Assembly: GCA_041658345.1 (NCBI GenBank)
Contig: JBBAAK010000002.1
Coordinates: 124,001 to 188,000 of the forward strand
DNA from: JBAZYV01 sp041658345
Lineage (GTDB): Bacteria; Patescibacteriota; Gracilibacteria; UBA1369; 2-02-FULL-48-14
Direction: 5' to 3'
DNA: 64,000 bases
Of the stretch, positions 25,538 through 33,631 are shown piece by piece. Under the pieces are notes generated by a model that saw only the letters and a program-made list of their open reading frames with translations, made no database searches and was not told the origin of the DNA. How positions within the stretch are numbered: the stretch's first letter is position 1; every line of letters begins with the position of its first letter. A program made the translations under genes and the position numbers.

Positions 25538-26452
25538 TTATTCTCTCAACATGTATATTACTTTTTCTCCGTTTTGTCCAGAAATTCGGAGGTCCACATA
25601 TTCCAAGTTGGCCTCGTAAATATTGATTACGGAAAGCGATTTTTTGAGTTTTATGAGTTGGGTATCAATGTCTCCCGTTAGGTCCAGCCAGATATAAAAA
25701 TAACGCTCTGTGTAGAGGTGGATTTCTCGTGCTTGCTTTCGGTAGTGGATTTCTAGAATTTGCATGTCGAATTTATCTTCAAAATTCTTTGCGGTTGCAA
25801 GTAGGGTTTCCAGTGTGTCTTTTGCTATTAATTCTTCGTTTATGGTTGGTCCATTTTGTAAATCGATTGAACTGCCATTCACGTCCATTATTATGAGTGG
25901 TAGCGATTCTATTGCTTCAGTTCCAACAATGTAACCTTTTTCATTGATTACAAAGTATTTGTTTGAACCATCCTCCAAGTCGATTCTTATGTTTGCGATT
26001 TTTGTGTAGGTTTCTAAAGTGATTTTTAAGGTGTGGAGAGGTATTTTGTTTACCGAAATTGTTTTTAAGTATGGATATTCTTTGATTAGCGATTCTTCCA
26101 GAATTGAACTTTTTACCAAAAATAAATTTTCGCCCAGATATTCTTGTAGTTTTGTATTTAAAGCAGTTTGCTCTTCGAGCGTGTCTTCGCCTCCTTCTAC
26201 GTCGACTTTTTGTATTTCAAAAGTATTTGTTAGAAACAGGATATAAATTCCGCCTAAAATCAGTGCAAGTATTAGGATTAGTTTTAGAATGCGCAGTGCT
26301 TTTGCAAAAAGCCCAGTTCGTTCTTTTGATCTGGCTTGTTTCGTGGGTTTTGGATTGAATGGTTTCCTTGTTCGCGAACTTACCATCCTATAAGATGAAA
26401 AGTTGCTGTTGCCTGTACGGCGCTTTCTCCTAAAAAGCGACAAAAATCCCAT
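25538..26452 (-). CDS. ftsQ: Cell division protein FtsQ-like (POTRA domain)
   Basis: 304 residues: a long basic cytoplasmic tail (FRRKRRTGNSN..., about 1-50), one membrane helix (ILKLILILALILGGIYILFL, about 55-74), a POTRA domain beginning FEIQKVDVEGGEDT, and a C-terminal beta domain ending RISGQNGEKVIYMLRE. This is the FtsQ/DivIB plan, a divisome scaffold. No other dcw-cluster genes are adjacent, which is unusual but common in rearranged small genomes. Confidence 0.85.
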   Translation of the reverse strand: MGFLSLFRRKRRTGNSNFSSYRMVSSRTRKPFNPKPTKQARSKERTGLFAKALRILKLILILALILGGIYILFLTNTFEIQKVDVEGGEDTLEEQTALNTKLQEYLGENLFLVKSSILEESLIKEYPYLKTISVNKIPLHTLKITLETYTKIANIRIDLEDGSNKYFVINEKGYIVGTEAIESLPLIIMDVNGSSIDLQNGPTINEELIAKDTLETLLATAKNFEDKFDMQILEIHYRKQAREIHLYTERYFYIWLDLTGDIDTQLIKLKKSLSVINIYEANLEYVDLRISGQNGEKVIYMLRE

Positions 26453-26469
26453 GGCGTGTGTTTTGGGGA

Positions 26470-26622
26470 TTAATTACCTTTTGCTAGAGCTTCTTTAAGT
26501 GCAGTTTGACGAGCTACGCTGGTTATGCGTGCTTTTGTTTTGTTTCGGCGTTTCCAATCTTTAGATTTTGGTCTAAATCCATTGGAGTCTACCATGCCGT
26601 GGGTTTTGCTGTTGTTGTTCAT
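26470..26622 (-). CDS. Small basic protein, 50 aa
   Basis: Open frame from ATG 26622 to TAA 26470, reading MNNNSKTHGMVDSNGFRPKS then KDWKRRNKTKARITSVARQ to an Ala/Lys-rich end. Very basic, no hydrophobic segment. Resembles in character the other short basic proteins at 53363 and 63334; a nucleic-acid or ribosome-associated role would be a guess. It sits 17 nt upstream of the ftsQ start on the same strand. Confidence 0.6.
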   Translation of the reverse strand: MNNNSKTHGMVDSNGFRPKSKDWKRRNKTKARITSVARQTALKEALAKGN

Positions 26623-26673
26623 AGTTCAAAGAAAGTAAGGGGATTGTAGAGCGAAATAGGGCTTGCGTCAATA

Positions 26674-26705
26674 AAAAGAGAGCCCGTCGTGGAGCGGGGC
26701 CCTCT
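26674..26705 (-). terminator. Rho-independent terminator of the ribonucleotide reductase gene
   Basis: Minus strand: AGAGGGCCC (26697-26705) pairs with GGGCTCTCT (26677-26685, one G-U pair) around an 11-nt loop, followed by a run of T. It lies 40 nt past the stop codon of the reductase. Confidence 0.8.
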
Positions 26706-26744
26706 TTGAATGGATTAAGTTGTTTTCTACGCTTCGTTACGACA

Positions 26745-29700
26745 TCAGCTACACCCCATGCTGTTTCCGCAGTTTAGACATTTATAGCAAGTTGCGTTGC
26801 GTACTGTCACATGGCCACAAGTGTTGCAAAGTGGAGCATCTCCCATCATTCCTGTGAGCTGTTTGTCTAGGCTGGAATTTTTACTGGCAGTTTGTTCATT
26901 TACGGTTTCTACTTCGTTTGTGACCTCTGCTTCTTTTAAGATCGCCTCAGTAATTTTTCCTTTTGCTGTATTTTCTTCGAGTTGAGTTGAAACAGGTTCC
27001 ACGTGTACGAAATCCGTTCTACCAAGGTATTCCATGCCAAGTACTCTAAATATAAAATCTACAATTGAGGTGCAAGTGCGAATATTCGGATGAGTGGTAA
27101 ATCCACTTGGTTCAAAACGTGTGAATGTAAAGCTATCCACATATTTTTCCAGTGGCACTCCGTATTGCAATCCCACTGAAACGGCTACTGCAAAACAGTT
27201 TAAAAGACTTCTGTAAGATGCACCTTCTTTAAAGGTATCTATGAAGATTTCTCCCAATTTTCCATCATCATATTCACCGGTTCTTATGTACATTTTTTGC
27301 CCCGCTACGCCGGCTTCAATGGTTATTCCGCGTCGTTTTAGTGGTAATTCAAGTTTTGATCCACGCATTAGTCCGGTTTGTGTTGGTACAATTGGAGCTT
27401 CTTCTTTGGCGTCACTTTTGTTGGAAAGCGGTTGAGAATGTTTACATCCGTCACGGTATAGGGCTATGGCCTTAATCCCATGCCTCCAAGATTCAAGATA
27501 GGTATTTTTGATGTCTTCCACGGTTGCTTCATTTGGGAGATTTACAGTTTTTGAGATTGCTCCGGAAAGGAATGGTTGTACTGCAGCCATCATTTTTATG
27601 TGGCCTATTGGTGCAATAAAACGTTTGCCCGTTCCGCATCTGTTTGCGCAATCAAAAATTGGGAGGTGTTCTTCTTTTAAATGAGGGGCTCCTTCCAGGG
27701 TTTGTGAACCTTCCACGTGCAGTTTTGCTAAATTGATTTGTTCACGAGTTAGCCCTTTTGCTTCTAAATTTTTTGGGTTTATATGCACGGTCCATTCATC
27801 CAGATTCTTGGACGCCTCTACATGCTTTTTGGCTTCTGCGATTTCCGCGTCAGTGAAGCCAAGTTTCTTGAGTGCGCTTGGGTTTATAAATGGAGCATTC
27901 TCGATTGTGGTATGGCCAAGTACATAGTCGATTATTTCGGTAATTTGGTCTTCTGTGTATCCTAAATTTCTAAGGGTGGTGGGGATGGATTTGTTGATAA
28001 TCTTAAAATATCCTCCGCCAGCAAGTTTTTTCCATTTTACAAGTGAGAATTCAGGCTCGACTCCGGTTGTGTCGCAATCCATAAGCAGTCCGATTGTTCC
28101 CGTTGGTGCGAGTACAGATACTTGTGAGTTTCTGTAGCCATATTTTTCTCCAAGCGAGAGTGCATTGTCTGCGTCCTCACAGGCTGCTTTATATAGTTCT
28201 TGCGGGCAAAGTGTGGCGTCTATTTTGTATGTTGCGTCTTTGTGTTTGCGGATTACTTGCAACATCGGCTCTTTGTTTTTTTCGTATTCTTTGAAGGTGC
28301 CCATTGTTTTTGCTATTTCTGCAGAAACGCTGTAGGCATGCATGTGCATAATAGCCGTGAGTGCACCTGCAATAGTGCGACCTTTGTCGCTGTCGTAAGG
28401 CACTCCGAGAGTCATAAGCACGGTGCCAAGATTTGCGTAACCGATTCCAAGTGGACGGAATCGATGGCTGTTTAAAGCTATGTTTTCCGTTGGATATGAA
28501 GACAAATCAACAATAATTTCTTGTGCGAGTAGGAATATTTTAGTTGCGTGCCTGTAGCCTTCCACGTCAAAAGTTCCATCTTCGTTCAAAAATTTCATCA
28601 AGTTAAGTGAAGCTAAGTTGCAGGCTGAATCGTCTACAAACATGTACTCGGAACATGGATTTGAACTGTTTATTCGTCCGCTATTTGGGCAAGTGTGCCA
28701 AGTGTTAATAGTTGTATCAAATTGCAGGCCCGGGTCTGCACAGCTCCAAGCCGCTTTACAGATTTCATCAAAAAGTTCGTTTGCATCGAATTCTTCAAAT
28801 TTTTCTTTTGTGGTGCGCATGCGCGTCCAGAACTTGTCTTTGTTCTCTACTGCTTGCATAAATTCGTCCATTATACGCACTGAATTGTTGGAATTTTGCC
28901 CGGAAACCGTTTTATACGCTTCTCCTCTCCAATCACCATCATAGCCCGCATCGATTAAAGCTTTTGCTTTTTTTTCTGATTCAACCTTCCAGTTAATAAA
29001 TTCTCTAATTTCCGGATGGTCTATATCAAGTACAACCATTTTTGCCGCACGCCTGGTTGTTCCACCGGATTTAATAGCCCCGGCGCCACGATCGAGTACT
29101 TCCAAAAAAGACATAAGGCCAGAAGAAATTCCTCCACCAGACAGAGTTTCGTGTTTGGATCTTATTTGTGAGAAGTTTGAACCTGTTCCTGAACCATATT
29201 TAAATAGTTTTGCCTCATTTTTTGCCAAATCAAAAATTCCCATAAGTGAGTCTTCTACCTTTTGGATAAAACAGGCGCTACATTGAGGACGGGCATAGGC
29301 ATTTTCTATTTCTGTAATTTGTCCTTTTTCAAAGTCCCAAGCGTATGAGCCTTTGTCCCCAATTATTCCGTATTCGTGGTAAAGTCCGCAGTTAAACCAA
29401 ACCGGGGAATTGAATGCTCCGCGCTGAGTTAACATAAGATAGGAAAGTTCTTGCTCAAAATTTTCCGCATCAATTGGGCTGGCAAAATAGCCATGTTCTT
29501 CTCCAAAAACGCGCACTGTGTGAGAAATTCTGTGGATTGATTGTTTTGCGCTGTTTTCATGCTCGATTCCAGGCACTCCTTTTTTTCTAAAATATTTTTG
29601 GGCAATTATATCTGTTGCGAGTTGAGACCAGCTTTTTGGCACTTCCACATTAGTCATTTCAAAAACGATTTTTCCGTTTGGTTCTGTGATACGTGATTCT

Positions 29701-29870
29701 CTTAATTCGTAGTCAACCATATTAAAGGCATCTATTCCTTCCACTGTAAATTTGCGCTTTACGGTTAGCCCGGATTTTTTGGTTTGAATGCTCTCGCGGG
29801 GCCTGGCTATTTTTTTATCGCTTTGCTTGGTTTGTGTGACTAGATCGGGAAGGTTGATAGCTTGTGCCAT
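26745..29870 (-). CDS. nrdJ: Adenosylcobalamin-dependent ribonucleoside-diphosphate reductase (class II)
   Basis: Converts ribonucleotides to deoxyribonucleotides with a B12-derived thiyl radical, in or out of oxygen. 1041 residues. Visible: the QCSACFIQ cysteine near 196; SSNPCSEYMF near 403 with the finger-loop Cys; the active-site region APTGTIGLLMDCDTTGVEPE near 595; GAISKTVNLPNEATVED near 770; a TSCPD domain (IEAGVAGQKMYIRTGEYDDG) and a Cys-rich tail ending CLNCGNSMGCS that probably re-reduces the active site. The cell must obtain cobalamin; no B12 synthesis genes are here. A candidate pair of NrdR boxes lies upstream. Confidence 0.96.
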   Translation of the reverse strand: MAQAINLPDLVTQTKQSDKKIARPRESIQTKKSGLTVKRKFTVEGIDAFNMVDYELRESRITEPNGKIVFEMTNVEVPKSWSQLATDIIAQKYFRKKGVPGIEHENSAKQSIHRISHTVRVFGEEHGYFASPIDAENFEQELSYLMLTQRGAFNSPVWFNCGLYHEYGIIGDKGSYAWDFEKGQITEIENAYARPQCSACFIQKVEDSLMGIFDLAKNEAKLFKYGSGTGSNFSQIRSKHETLSGGGISSGLMSFLEVLDRGAGAIKSGGTTRRAAKMVVLDIDHPEIREFINWKVESEKKAKALIDAGYDGDWRGEAYKTVSGQNSNNSVRIMDEFMQAVENKDKFWTRMRTTKEKFEEFDANELFDEICKAAWSCADPGLQFDTTINTWHTCPNSGRINSSNPCSEYMFVDDSACNLASLNLMKFLNEDGTFDVEGYRHATKIFLLAQEIIVDLSSYPTENIALNSHRFRPLGIGYANLGTVLMTLGVPYDSDKGRTIAGALTAIMHMHAYSVSAEIAKTMGTFKEYEKNKEPMLQVIRKHKDATYKIDATLCPQELYKAACEDADNALSLGEKYGYRNSQVSVLAPTGTIGLLMDCDTTGVEPEFSLVKWKKLAGGGYFKIINKSIPTTLRNLGYTEDQITEIIDYVLGHTTIENAPFINPSALKKLGFTDAEIAEAKKHVEASKNLDEWTVHINPKNLEAKGLTREQINLAKLHVEGSQTLEGAPHLKEEHLPIFDCANRCGTGKRFIAPIGHIKMMAAVQPFLSGAISKTVNLPNEATVEDIKNTYLESWRHGIKAIALYRDGCKHSQPLSNKSDAKEEAPIVPTQTGLMRGSKLELPLKRRGITIEAGVAGQKMYIRTGEYDDGKLGEIFIDTFKEGASYRSLLNCFAVAVSVGLQYGVPLEKYVDSFTFTRFEPSGFTTHPNIRTCTSIVDFIFRVLGMEYLGRTDFVHVEPVSTQLEENTAKGKITEAILKEAEVTNEVETVNEQTASKNSSLDKQLTGMMGDAPLCNTCGHVTVRNATCYKCLNCGNSMGCS

Positions 29871-29902
29871 ACGCTAGATTAGCTTTAGTAAAAGAAATAG
29901 AA

Positions 29903-29922
29903 TTATGGCTTGCGCCATGTTA
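29903..29922 (-). repeat. GNRA-tetraloop hairpin, copy 2
   Basis: Exact copy of the 20-nt block at 3089-3108, in the same orientation, here in the leader of the reductase gene 33 nt from its start codon. The minus-strand RNA would fold as ATGGC-GCAA-GCCAT. Confidence 0.6.
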
Positions 29923-29963
29923 ATCGATTGACCTGGATTAGTAGGGGGTATCTTTTCAGCAGG

Positions 29964-30011
29964 ACACAAGATGTTGTGCTCATGCCTTCTGTGGAACACA
30001 AGATATCGGAA
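29964..30011 (-). promoter_or_regulatory. Tandem NrdR boxes upstream of nrdJ
   Basis: Two 16-bp sites start exactly 32 bp apart: ACACAAGATGTTGTGC (29964-29979), which matches 13 of 16 positions of the NrdR consensus acaCwAtATaTwGtgt, and ACACAAGATATCGGAA (29996-30011), which matches mainly in its left half. NrdR represses ribonucleotide reductase genes by binding such pairs about three helical turns apart. They lie ~95-140 bp upstream of the nrdJ start. nrdR is not in this window. Confidence 0.65.
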
Positions 30012-30081
30012 AACGCCTAAACGGTCAAAGTGATTTGGTCAACAATCGTTTGACGGCGAGGTACTAGATTTCAGTTTGATA

Positions 30082-30717
30082 TTATTGAAGAGAGAGGAAT
30101 GATTTTAGTATGGTTTTTCCTCCCAAAGTGCCTATAGATTCGGGATGAAATTGTACGCCAAAAGTCAAATATGTCTTGTGGCGAATTCCCATAATTACGC
30201 CGTCACGGGTTTTTGCAGTAACTGTGAGGCTGGGTGGCATTGTTTTTGGATCTAGTGCGAGTGAGTGATAGCGCATAGCTTTGAACGGATTCGGCAGGCC
30301 TTCAAAAAGATTGTGTTTGTGGCTTTTGTGGTAGACCTGGCTGATTTTTCCATGCATTGGTTTTACGTGGATGATTTTTGCCCCATAATGCGCACCGATT
30401 CCTTGATGGCCCAAGCACACGCCAAGTATTGGGATTTTCCCCTCAAAAGTTTGGAGGATTTTATGCCCGATTGCAAAATCTTGCTTGTTTTCTACGGTTC
30501 CCGGACCAGGTGAAAGCACAATATGGGAGGGTTTTAGCTTCTTAATTGCTGTGATGTTGGTTTTTTTGTGATTTAAAATGGTAGGTTTTTCTCCTGTTAA
30601 CTCTGCAAAATAATCTGCCAAAATGTAGGTAAAGGAGTCGTCGTGGTCTATGAGGAGGATTTTGTGCTGTTTTTTTGATGGCGTCTTTACAAAACCGCCC
30701 TTTGTTGATGAATTCAC
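30082..30717 (-). CDS. Class I glutamine amidotransferase, TrpG/PabA-like
   Basis: Hydrolyses glutamine to hand ammonia to a chorismate-using partner. About 211 residues: KILLIDHDDSFTYILADYF at the start, oxyanion region LSPGPGTVENK near 65, nucleophile in GVCLGHQGIGAHYG near 100, and the catalytic HPES near 192. No TrpE/PabB partner or other trp or folate gene is nearby. The open frame continues upstream to a TTG at 30879, but that part crosses two palindromes of a repeated element; GTG 30717, inside one palindrome, is my tentative start. No ATG is available. Confidence 0.82.
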   Translation of the reverse strand: MNSSTKGGFVKTPSKKQHKILLIDHDDSFTYILADYFAELTGEKPTILNHKKTNITAIKKLKPSHIVLSPGPGTVENKQDFAIGHKILQTFEGKIPILGVCLGHQGIGAHYGAKIIHVKPMHGKISQVYHKSHKHNLFEGLPNPFKAMRYHSLALDPKTMPPSLTVTAKTRDGVIMGIRHKTYLTFGVQFHPESIGTLGGKTILKSFLSLQ

Positions 30718-30804
30718 TCTCGAGAGTGAATTTGAACATGTATTTTTACGCGTCAAGACTAGACGGGATTTGGATTTGCCGTTTGGTTCACCGTTGACGG
30801 TGAA
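30713..30804. repeat. Paired-palindrome element, copy B
   Basis: Contains a perfect 18-bp palindrome TTCACTCTCGAGAGTGAA (30713-30730), GTCAAGA (30752-30758), and a near-palindrome TTCACCGTTGACGGTGAA (30787-30804). Read on the minus strand, the parts appear in the same order as copy A (5383-5484), with 46 rather than 48 bp in the left interval and an identical 32-bp right interval. It covers the uncertain 5' end of the TrpG-like gene. Confidence 0.55.
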
Positions 30805-30872
30805 CTTCACAACATCCAGCAAATTGCGCAAGGGTGGCGTTCCGCTAGTGTTGGAGATTTGCGTCTTGACTG

Positions 30873-30901
30873 TTGACAAAGTAAATAATAAGTGTTATAA
30901 A
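30873..30901 (+). promoter_or_regulatory. Consensus promoter of the orphan gene at 30927
   Basis: TTGACA (30873-30878, perfect), 17 bp, TATAAA (30896-30901), 25 nt before the ATG. Confidence 0.75.
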
Positions 30902-30926
30902 GCTGTAATCCGATAATAATATTACT

Positions 30927-31706
30927 ATGATGCGAGAGAATAATCCAACGGGGGAGGCTGAAGGTCCTGAAACGGCTGGGACAGAGCTTGCTCTTAGTGA
31001 TACATTGCCAACGCGTGAGAAGAACGGTAGGCCGGTTATTGACATTCCTCCTTGTGCGGTTGAATCAAAGATTGAGCTGGCCACTATTCCTCCGGTCACT
31101 GAGACTCGATTGAGGCTTAATGCCGGGCTTGCTGAGGGCGCGCAAGGTTTTGCTGAGGTAATGAGGTTTATTAGACCTATAGCAAATATAGTGCCTTGTG
31201 TTGGTCCGGTTTGTGCTACAACGGCTTCTACCGCGGTTTTCGTTGCTAGGGGATTTCAGATGGATGCGCCGTCCGGTACGTTGGCGCACATCTTAGTCGT
31301 GCAGTTTGGCGCTTTCTTAACAGGGATGGTGCCCGTTTTAGGTGCTTTGCTTGCTACTCACGAATCTTATATGCGTACTGATGCCGATGGGGTGTGTGCT
31401 AATGATTTACGTAAAGTGGAACAGGATTTTAAAGCAAGGTTATCTGCCGTTGGGCGCGGGCCCGCAGTAGAAGCCGTTATGGGGGAGTTGCGGGAGGAGA
31501 AGGCGCAAGGAAGAGAGGATGCTCAAGAAGCCAGGCGTGCTGTTGCTGTTGAGGCGATCCAAGCTGGCGTGAAAGGTGCTGTTGGTGCTGAGCGCGCTGT
31601 AAATTTTGTTGGTTCTGTTGCGAGGAATGTGAAGGACTATATGCATAGGCAAGAAGCTTCAAATAGTCGCCGTAGAATCGGTAAAAAAGATGACTGTCAG
31701 AGCTAG
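30927..31706 (+). CDS. Orphan protein with hydrophobic centre, 259 aa
   Basis: No family recognised. The polar N-terminus (~70 residues) is followed by a weakly hydrophobic centre with two possible membrane helices (IRPIANIVPCVGPVCATTAST, about 91-111; and AHILVVQFGAFLTGMVPVLGALLA, about 124-147). The C-terminal half is helical and Ala/Arg/Glu-rich (about 175-235: VMGELREEKAQGREDAQEAR), coiled-coil-like. It starts ATGATG. Single-gene unit behind a consensus promoter. Its codons are somewhat more GC-rich than those of the flanking genes. Confidence 0.7.
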   Translation: MMRENNPTGEAEGPETAGTELALSDTLPTREKNGRPVIDIPPCAVESKIELATIPPVTETRLRLNAGLAEGAQGFAEVMRFIRPIANIVPCVGPVCATTASTAVFVARGFQMDAPSGTLAHILVVQFGAFLTGMVPVLGALLATHESYMRTDADGVCANDLRKVEQDFKARLSAVGRGPAVEAVMGELREEKAQGREDAQEARRAVAVEAIQAGVKGAVGAERAVNFVGSVARNVKDYMHRQEASNSRRRIGKKDDCQS

Positions 31707-31707
31707 T

Positions 31708-32286
31708 CTATTCTTCACACGAGCAAGAATCGCCAGTTTTACAGGCGCAATCGCTATTGTAAGAAGGGCTCCAGATTTTAAAACCGGAGCCGTATGGGCT
31801 GTCTATAAAATCAATCTCTGCGCCTTGCAGGTTTTTGAATGATTCCTTGTCCACAAAAAGCGTAATCCCGTTCACTTGGAGTATTTGGTCTCCGCGGGAT
31901 GGTTTCACTTTAAATTCCATGCCGTATTTTGGCTCTTTACCCCCGTTATTTTTCGCGATTACTTTAAGCCCGTGGCCTTCTTCTTTGTCCTCTTTTGCAG
32001 ATCTTAAAATTTCTTTAATTGCAGATTCCGTAATGTTGATTTGATCCTTTTTTATGTGGGCTTGTTTTGCAATAAAAATATCGTTGATTTTTTGTATCAG
32101 GCGCGCAACGTCATCCTCAGAAATCCCGTGTGAAAGTGCGCCAAGCCCGATAGGCTCAAAAGCATTCACCGAACAATCCAGGCAATGAAGTCCGTAATCC
32201 ATCATCACCTCTGCAGATTCAGGAATCAAACTCAAGATTTCCCCTATGAGAGTATCTTTATCTATAAGTTGTGGCTGTTTTTTCAT
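31708..32286 (-). CDS. DUF1858-IscA/HesB fusion protein
   Basis: 192 residues joining two domains. Residues ~6-70 resemble DUF1858, a redox-disulfide-associated helical domain (LIGEILSLIPESAEVMMDYG followed by LHCLDCSVN with a CxxC pair). Residues ~80-192 resemble A-type Fe-S carriers (INITESAIKEILRSAKED, GMEFKVKPSRGDQILQVN, ITLFVDKESFKNLQGAEIDF, SPYGSGFKIWSP). The tail CACKTGDSCSCEE supplies four Cys, while the first conserved Cys of IscA (near Cys35) is absent. Probably binds or delivers an Fe-S cluster using Cys from both domains. It is convergent with the orphan gene, with a 1-nt gap. Confidence 0.75.
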   Translation of the reverse strand: MKKQPQLIDKDTLIGEILSLIPESAEVMMDYGLHCLDCSVNAFEPIGLGALSHGISEDDVARLIQKINDIFIAKQAHIKKDQINITESAIKEILRSAKEDKEEGHGLKVIAKNNGGKEPKYGMEFKVKPSRGDQILQVNGITLFVDKESFKNLQGAEIDFIDSPYGSGFKIWSPSYNSDCACKTGDSCSCEE

Positions 32287-32292
32287 GCCTGT

Positions 32293-32661
32293 TTAGATCA
32301 ATTGAACATCTATGTAAACAAAGGCTAAAACCATAAGTAAACCAATAAATCCAAAAATTGGAATTCGGCTTTCTGTAAGTAGGCGCTCTCTAAGTTTGGC
32401 AACTTGTGGAAACATACAAGCGATACCTTTTACCGCTATTAAAACTCCAATCCATGTTATTAGGCTTTCCCATTTAAATTCTAAACCACTTCCGCTTGTT
32501 AAAAGAATCAACATGGAGAGCCCAAATAAAACTACCGTGCCAATGAATTGGAGCCCTCGTGAATCCGCCCAATCTTCTATAATGTCTCGCATGCCCTCCG
32601 GGTCGAGTACCATTTTAAGAGATAAAGGAAGCAAAAAAAGTGCGAGTAAGGTGAGTGTCAT
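32293..32661 (-). CDS. Small integral membrane protein, 122 aa
   Basis: Four hydrophobic segments: LTLLALFLLPLSLKMVL (2-18), FIGTVVLFGLSMLILLT (39-55), LITWIGVLIAVKGIACMF (67-84) and IPIFGFIGLLMVLAFVYI (99-116). No family recognised with confidence. It lies 6 nt upstream of the DUF1858-IscA gene on the same strand and may form an operon with it. Confidence 0.65.
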   Translation of the reverse strand: MTLTLLALFLLPLSLKMVLDPEGMRDIIEDWADSRGLQFIGTVVLFGLSMLILLTSGSGLEFKWESLITWIGVLIAVKGIACMFPQVAKLRERLLTESRIPIFGFIGLLMVLAFVYIDVQLI

Positions 32662-32738
32662 AGTGGCGAGTTAAGTGCCATTATTTTACTCGTGTTGTTG
32701 GAGCTGTGACAACGTGATTTGATTTGCCGGTTTTGTTG

Positions 32739-32760
32739 GCATATGATAAACTGTATATGC
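32739..32760. promoter_or_regulatory. Inverted repeat, likely toxin-antitoxin operator
   Basis: GCATAT (32739-32744) and ATATGC (32755-32760) form a 6-bp inverted repeat with 10-bp spacing, 14 bp before the antitoxin ATG and overlapping the expected promoter. Autoregulatory operators are typical at this place in type II modules. Confidence 0.4.
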
Positions 32761-32773
32761 TTTAATATATATT

Positions 32774-33022
32774 ATGACAAGTATAATAACTACATCACAA
32801 TTGCAAAAACAGATCGGGAAAATTTCTGATGCGATTTCTACCAAAGCTTTTATTGTTACAAATAATGGGGAAGGGAGAATGGTCTTACTTCCTTATTTTG
32901 ATGGTTGCGATGATAATATCGCCGATTATCTTGAGGATTATGAAATGATGAGAAATAAAGACAAGTTGGTGGTCGAATTTAATGCTTCGATTCGCTCTGG
33001 TAAAAGTGATCTTTCTATATAA
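32774..33022 (+). CDS. Type II antitoxin, Phd/YefM-like
   Basis: 82 residues. The N-terminal half has the Phd/YefM pattern (ITTSQLQKQIGKISDAIST, KAFIVTNNGEGRMVLLPYFD), which dimerises and binds the operator. The C-terminal half (DYLEDYEMMRNKDKLVVEFN) would wrap the toxin. It is followed 18 nt later by a RelE/ParE-type toxin gene. Identification rests on pattern and on the partner gene. Confidence 0.7.
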   Translation: MTSIITTSQLQKQIGKISDAISTKAFIVTNNGEGRMVLLPYFDGCDDNIADYLEDYEMMRNKDKLVVEFNASIRSGKSDLSI

Positions 33023-33040
33023 TTGCGTGAGCACAACGTT

Positions 33041-33310
33041 ATGAATACTTTTATTTTTACGGTTTACGCAAAGAAACAATTTTTGAGTTTGGCTCAGGTA
33101 GATCAAAATAGGATGCTTGCTAAATTGGCTGTGCTAAAAAAACACCCGGATATTTTTGCTGTTTTAAGATCACTTATTGATTTTTATCCTGCTACTCATA
33201 GATTAAGAATTGGATCGTATCGTTTGATTCTAAAACTTGAACCAGCTCAAACGGGTGAAAATACTTTTCTTGTGCTTAAAGTCGGGCACAGAAAAGATGT
33301 GTACCAATAA
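33041..33310 (+). CDS. Type II toxin, RelE/ParE superfamily
   Basis: 89 residues from ATG 33041 (MNTFIFTVYAKKQFLSLAQ); the TTG at 33023 gives a longer but less likely form. Typical RelE-fold features: N-terminal helix pair, then RLRIGSYRLILKLEPAQ and the C-terminal LVLKVGHRKDVYQ with the conserved His/Arg/Tyr end. RelE members cut mRNA on the ribosome while ParE members poison gyrase; HRKDVY fits the RelE-like group better. Partner of the upstream antitoxin. Confidence 0.8.
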   Translation: MNTFIFTVYAKKQFLSLAQVDQNRMLAKLAVLKKHPDIFAVLRSLIDFYPATHRLRIGSYRLILKLEPAQTGENTFLVLKVGHRKDVYQ

Positions 33311-33330
33311 GGACTAATTTCTTTTGCGAT

Positions 33331-33621
33331 TTAAGCTTCTTTAAGAGCTTCTCTTGCCTCGTCAAAGCTTTCCTCGAATTCTTCCATTTGAGTTTCGAGT
33401 GTAGCTTCTATTTCTTCAAAGCTTTCATCGTCTGCTTGTTCTAGTTCATCGAGAGTTAAACGCAAGTTTTCGAGTTGCATGCGTAAATCACGCACGGTTT
33501 CCATCTCTGAATCGTTATCATCTTCTTCGTTGCTTGAAAGCATCTCTTCAATCTCGTCGAGTTCTTCTGCCCATTCCTCAAAGTGTTCTTTGATTTCTTC
33601 AATGTATTCTGTCCTGTCCAT
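33331..33621 (-). CDS. Small acidic coiled-coil protein, 96 aa
   Basis: Almost entirely helical and extremely acidic: Glu and Asp make up over a third of residues (IEEIKEHFEEWAEELDEIEE). Heptad-like spacing of Leu/Met/Phe suggests a coiled coil. No signal or membrane segment. Lies 10 nt after the MFS gene on the same strand. Function unknown. Confidence 0.65.
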   Translation of the reverse strand: MDRTEYIEEIKEHFEEWAEELDEIEEMLSSNEEDDNDSEMETVRDLRMQLENLRLTLDELEQADDESFEEIEATLETQMEEFEESFDEAREALKEA

Positions 33622-33631
33622 AAGTGAAAGA

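Noticed and set aside
29871..30081. Cobalamin riboswitch upstream of the B12-dependent reductase
   Set aside because: I could not find the conserved B12-box core in this 211-nt leader; the NrdR-like boxes explain the visible structure better.
33023..33040. TTG start for the RelE-like toxin
   Set aside because: ATG 33041 begins at the conserved N-terminal strand and leaves a normal gap to the antitoxin.
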